A stretch of 6,059 bases of DNA from an uncultured Prevotella sp. (GTDB lineage Bacteria; Bacteroidota; Bacteroidia; Bacteroidales; Bacteroidaceae). A program made the position numbers and the translations under genes. The DNA lies in NCBI RefSeq assembly GCF_900549175.1, contig NZ_URNN01000171.1:1-6059 (forward strand), in the 5' to 3' direction. Numbering within the stretch: the stretch's first letter is position 1; every line of letters starts with the position of its first letter. Under the pieces are notes generated by a model, which saw only the letters and a list, made by a program, of their open reading frames with translations, ran no database searches and was not told the DNA's origin. This document shows positions 5,098-6,059 of the stretch, piece after piece.

Positions 5098-6059
5098 ATG
5101 ATAGTAAACAGAAGCAGATATATAGACCAGTTGGTTCGTTCAGAGGGCAACGGTCTCATAAAGATAATCACCGGACTGCGACGTTCGGGCAAGTCTTTTT
5201 TGCTGAAAAAACTCTTCCGGCAGCATCTGTTGGATGATGGGGTGAGGGAAGACCATATTCTCATTATCGACATGGAGAGCCGTAAGAACAGAGATTTTAG
5301 GAATCCAGACAATCTGTTGGACTGGGTTGAAAAGATGATGGTGGATAGTGAGACCTACTACATCATAATAGATGAGGTGCAGGAGGTGGAGAATTTTGTG
5401 GAAGTGCTGTCATCATTGGCTGTCACCGAAGGAGCGGATGTATATGTCACCGGCTCCAACTCCCGTTTCCTTTCTTCCGACGTTGTGACCGAGTTCCGCG
5501 GTCGTGGCGACGAGATACATGTATGGCCGCTGTCGTTCGGAGAATTTATGTCGGTGTATAACGGCACGAAAGAAGAGGGATGGGCGGAATATCGCCTGTA
5601 TGGCGGACTGCCGCAGCTGCTCACTCAGATTGGTGATGACAAGAAGGCGGATTTCCTACGCCGGCTTTATCGCACGGTCTATCTCCGTGACATCTACGAG
5701 CGGAACAATATAGAGTTGAAAGCAGAGTTTGAGGAACTGTCGAAGACGGTGGCTTCAAGCATCGGTGCGCCGGTCAACGCCCTGAATATAGCCAACACGT
5801 TCAAGTCGGTAAGTAATGTGCAGAGTATTACGAATAAGACTGTTTCGGCATATCTGGAATATATGCAGGATGCTTTCCTCATAGAGAAGTCGGAGAGATA
5901 TGACATAAAGGGCAGGAAGTATATAGGTTCGTTGTCGAAGTATTATTATCAGGACATCGGTCTGCGGAACGCCATTCTGGCGTTCCGGCAGAGCGAGCCG
6001 ACGCACATCATGGAGAACGTCATCTACAATGAGATGCGTATGCGCGGATGGCTTGTGGA
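5098..6059 (+). CDS. AAA-type ATPase with DUF4143 region, 3' end outside window
   Basis: The window holds 320 residues without a stop; relatives usually have roughly 380-400, so the missing part is probably under 100 residues. Walker A is GLRRSGKS (26-33, K32) and Walker B is YYIIIDEVQ (87-95, D92 E93). VTGSNSRFLS (117-126) fits sensor 1, with N121 the likely sensor residue. FRGRGDEIHVWPLSFGEF (133-150), LYGGLPQ (167-173) and YLRDIYERN (195-203) are typical of this family. SKYYYQDIGLRNA (280-292) and MENVIYNEMRMRGW (305-318) belong to the DUF4143 part, which has a nuclease-like fold in the family. The cellular role of these ATPases is unknown; they are common and variable in Bacteroidetes. 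ATG 5098 fits the family N-terminus (IVNRSRYIDQLV). It lies 141 bp after mfd with its own promoter. Its GC content is visibly lower than that of mfd, compatible with separate acquisition. Confidence 0.9.
   Translation, partial: MIVNRSRYIDQLVRSEGNGLIKIITGLRRSGKSFLLKKLFRQHLLDDGVREDHILIIDMESRKNRDFRNPDNLLDWVEKMMVDSETYYIIIDEVQEVENFVEVLSSLAVTEGADVYVTGSNSRFLSSDVVTEFRGRGDEIHVWPLSFGEFMSVYNGTKEEGWAEYRLYGGLPQLLTQIGDDKKADFLRRLYRTVYLRDIYERNNIELKAEFEELSKTVASSIGAPVNALNIANTFKSVSNVQSITNKTVSAYLEYMQDAFLIEKSERYDIKGRKYIGSLSKYYYQDIGLRNAILAFRQSEPTHIMENVIYNEMRMRGWLV

Overview
The window looks like chromosomal DNA from a member of the Bacteroidales, most likely Prevotella or a close relative. Three things point there. 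Each of the three main genes has a candidate promoter of the Bacteroidetes type (-7 box TAnnTTTG, with a -33 TTTG-like box in the best case). None has a convincing Shine-Dalgarno sequence. The Mfd protein, outside two insertions, reads like Bacteroidetes Mfd.

Layout: positions 1-140 are intergenic and repeat-rich, with an 18-bp perfect inverted repeat around a 43-nt loop, then TAACTCC repeats and a small GC-rich dyad. Positions 141-887 (minus strand) encode a complete DPM1-like family 2 glycosyltransferase (polyprenyl-phosphate mannose synthase type). Positions 888-1230 are a divergent intergenic region with a minus-strand promoter for the glycosyltransferase, a plus-strand promoter for mfd, and a long mfd leader holding a possible 27-codon ORF. 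Positions 1231-4956 (plus) encode the transcription-repair coupling factor Mfd, 1241 aa. Positions 4957-5097 carry a short 10-bp tandem repeat, a promoter and a 14-bp dyad. Positions 5098-6059 (plus) encode the first 320 residues of an AAA-type ATPase of the DUF4143 class, cut by the window end.

The notable observation lies inside mfd. A 160-bp, nearly self-complementary element occurs twice in the gene (1579-1738 and 2563-2722), and the first copy is followed by a 45-bp duplication of its right half. Both copies have the same orientation and are translated in the same frame, which is the only one of six that stays open across the first copy. They add about 68 and 53 residues at two points that look like loops between conserved Mfd blocks. 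Removing them leaves about 1120 residues, close to the length I recall for Bacteroidetes Mfd. The arms are built partly of 7-bp units (GAGTGAA / TTCACTC). This resembles the palindromic elements that insert in frame into Rickettsia genes (RPEs), but in a Bacteroidetes DNA-repair translocase. I do not know of a description of it, but I could not search.

The genes do not form an obvious pathway. The glycosyltransferase and mfd are divergent neighbours, and the ATPase has its own promoter and a visibly lower GC content than mfd.
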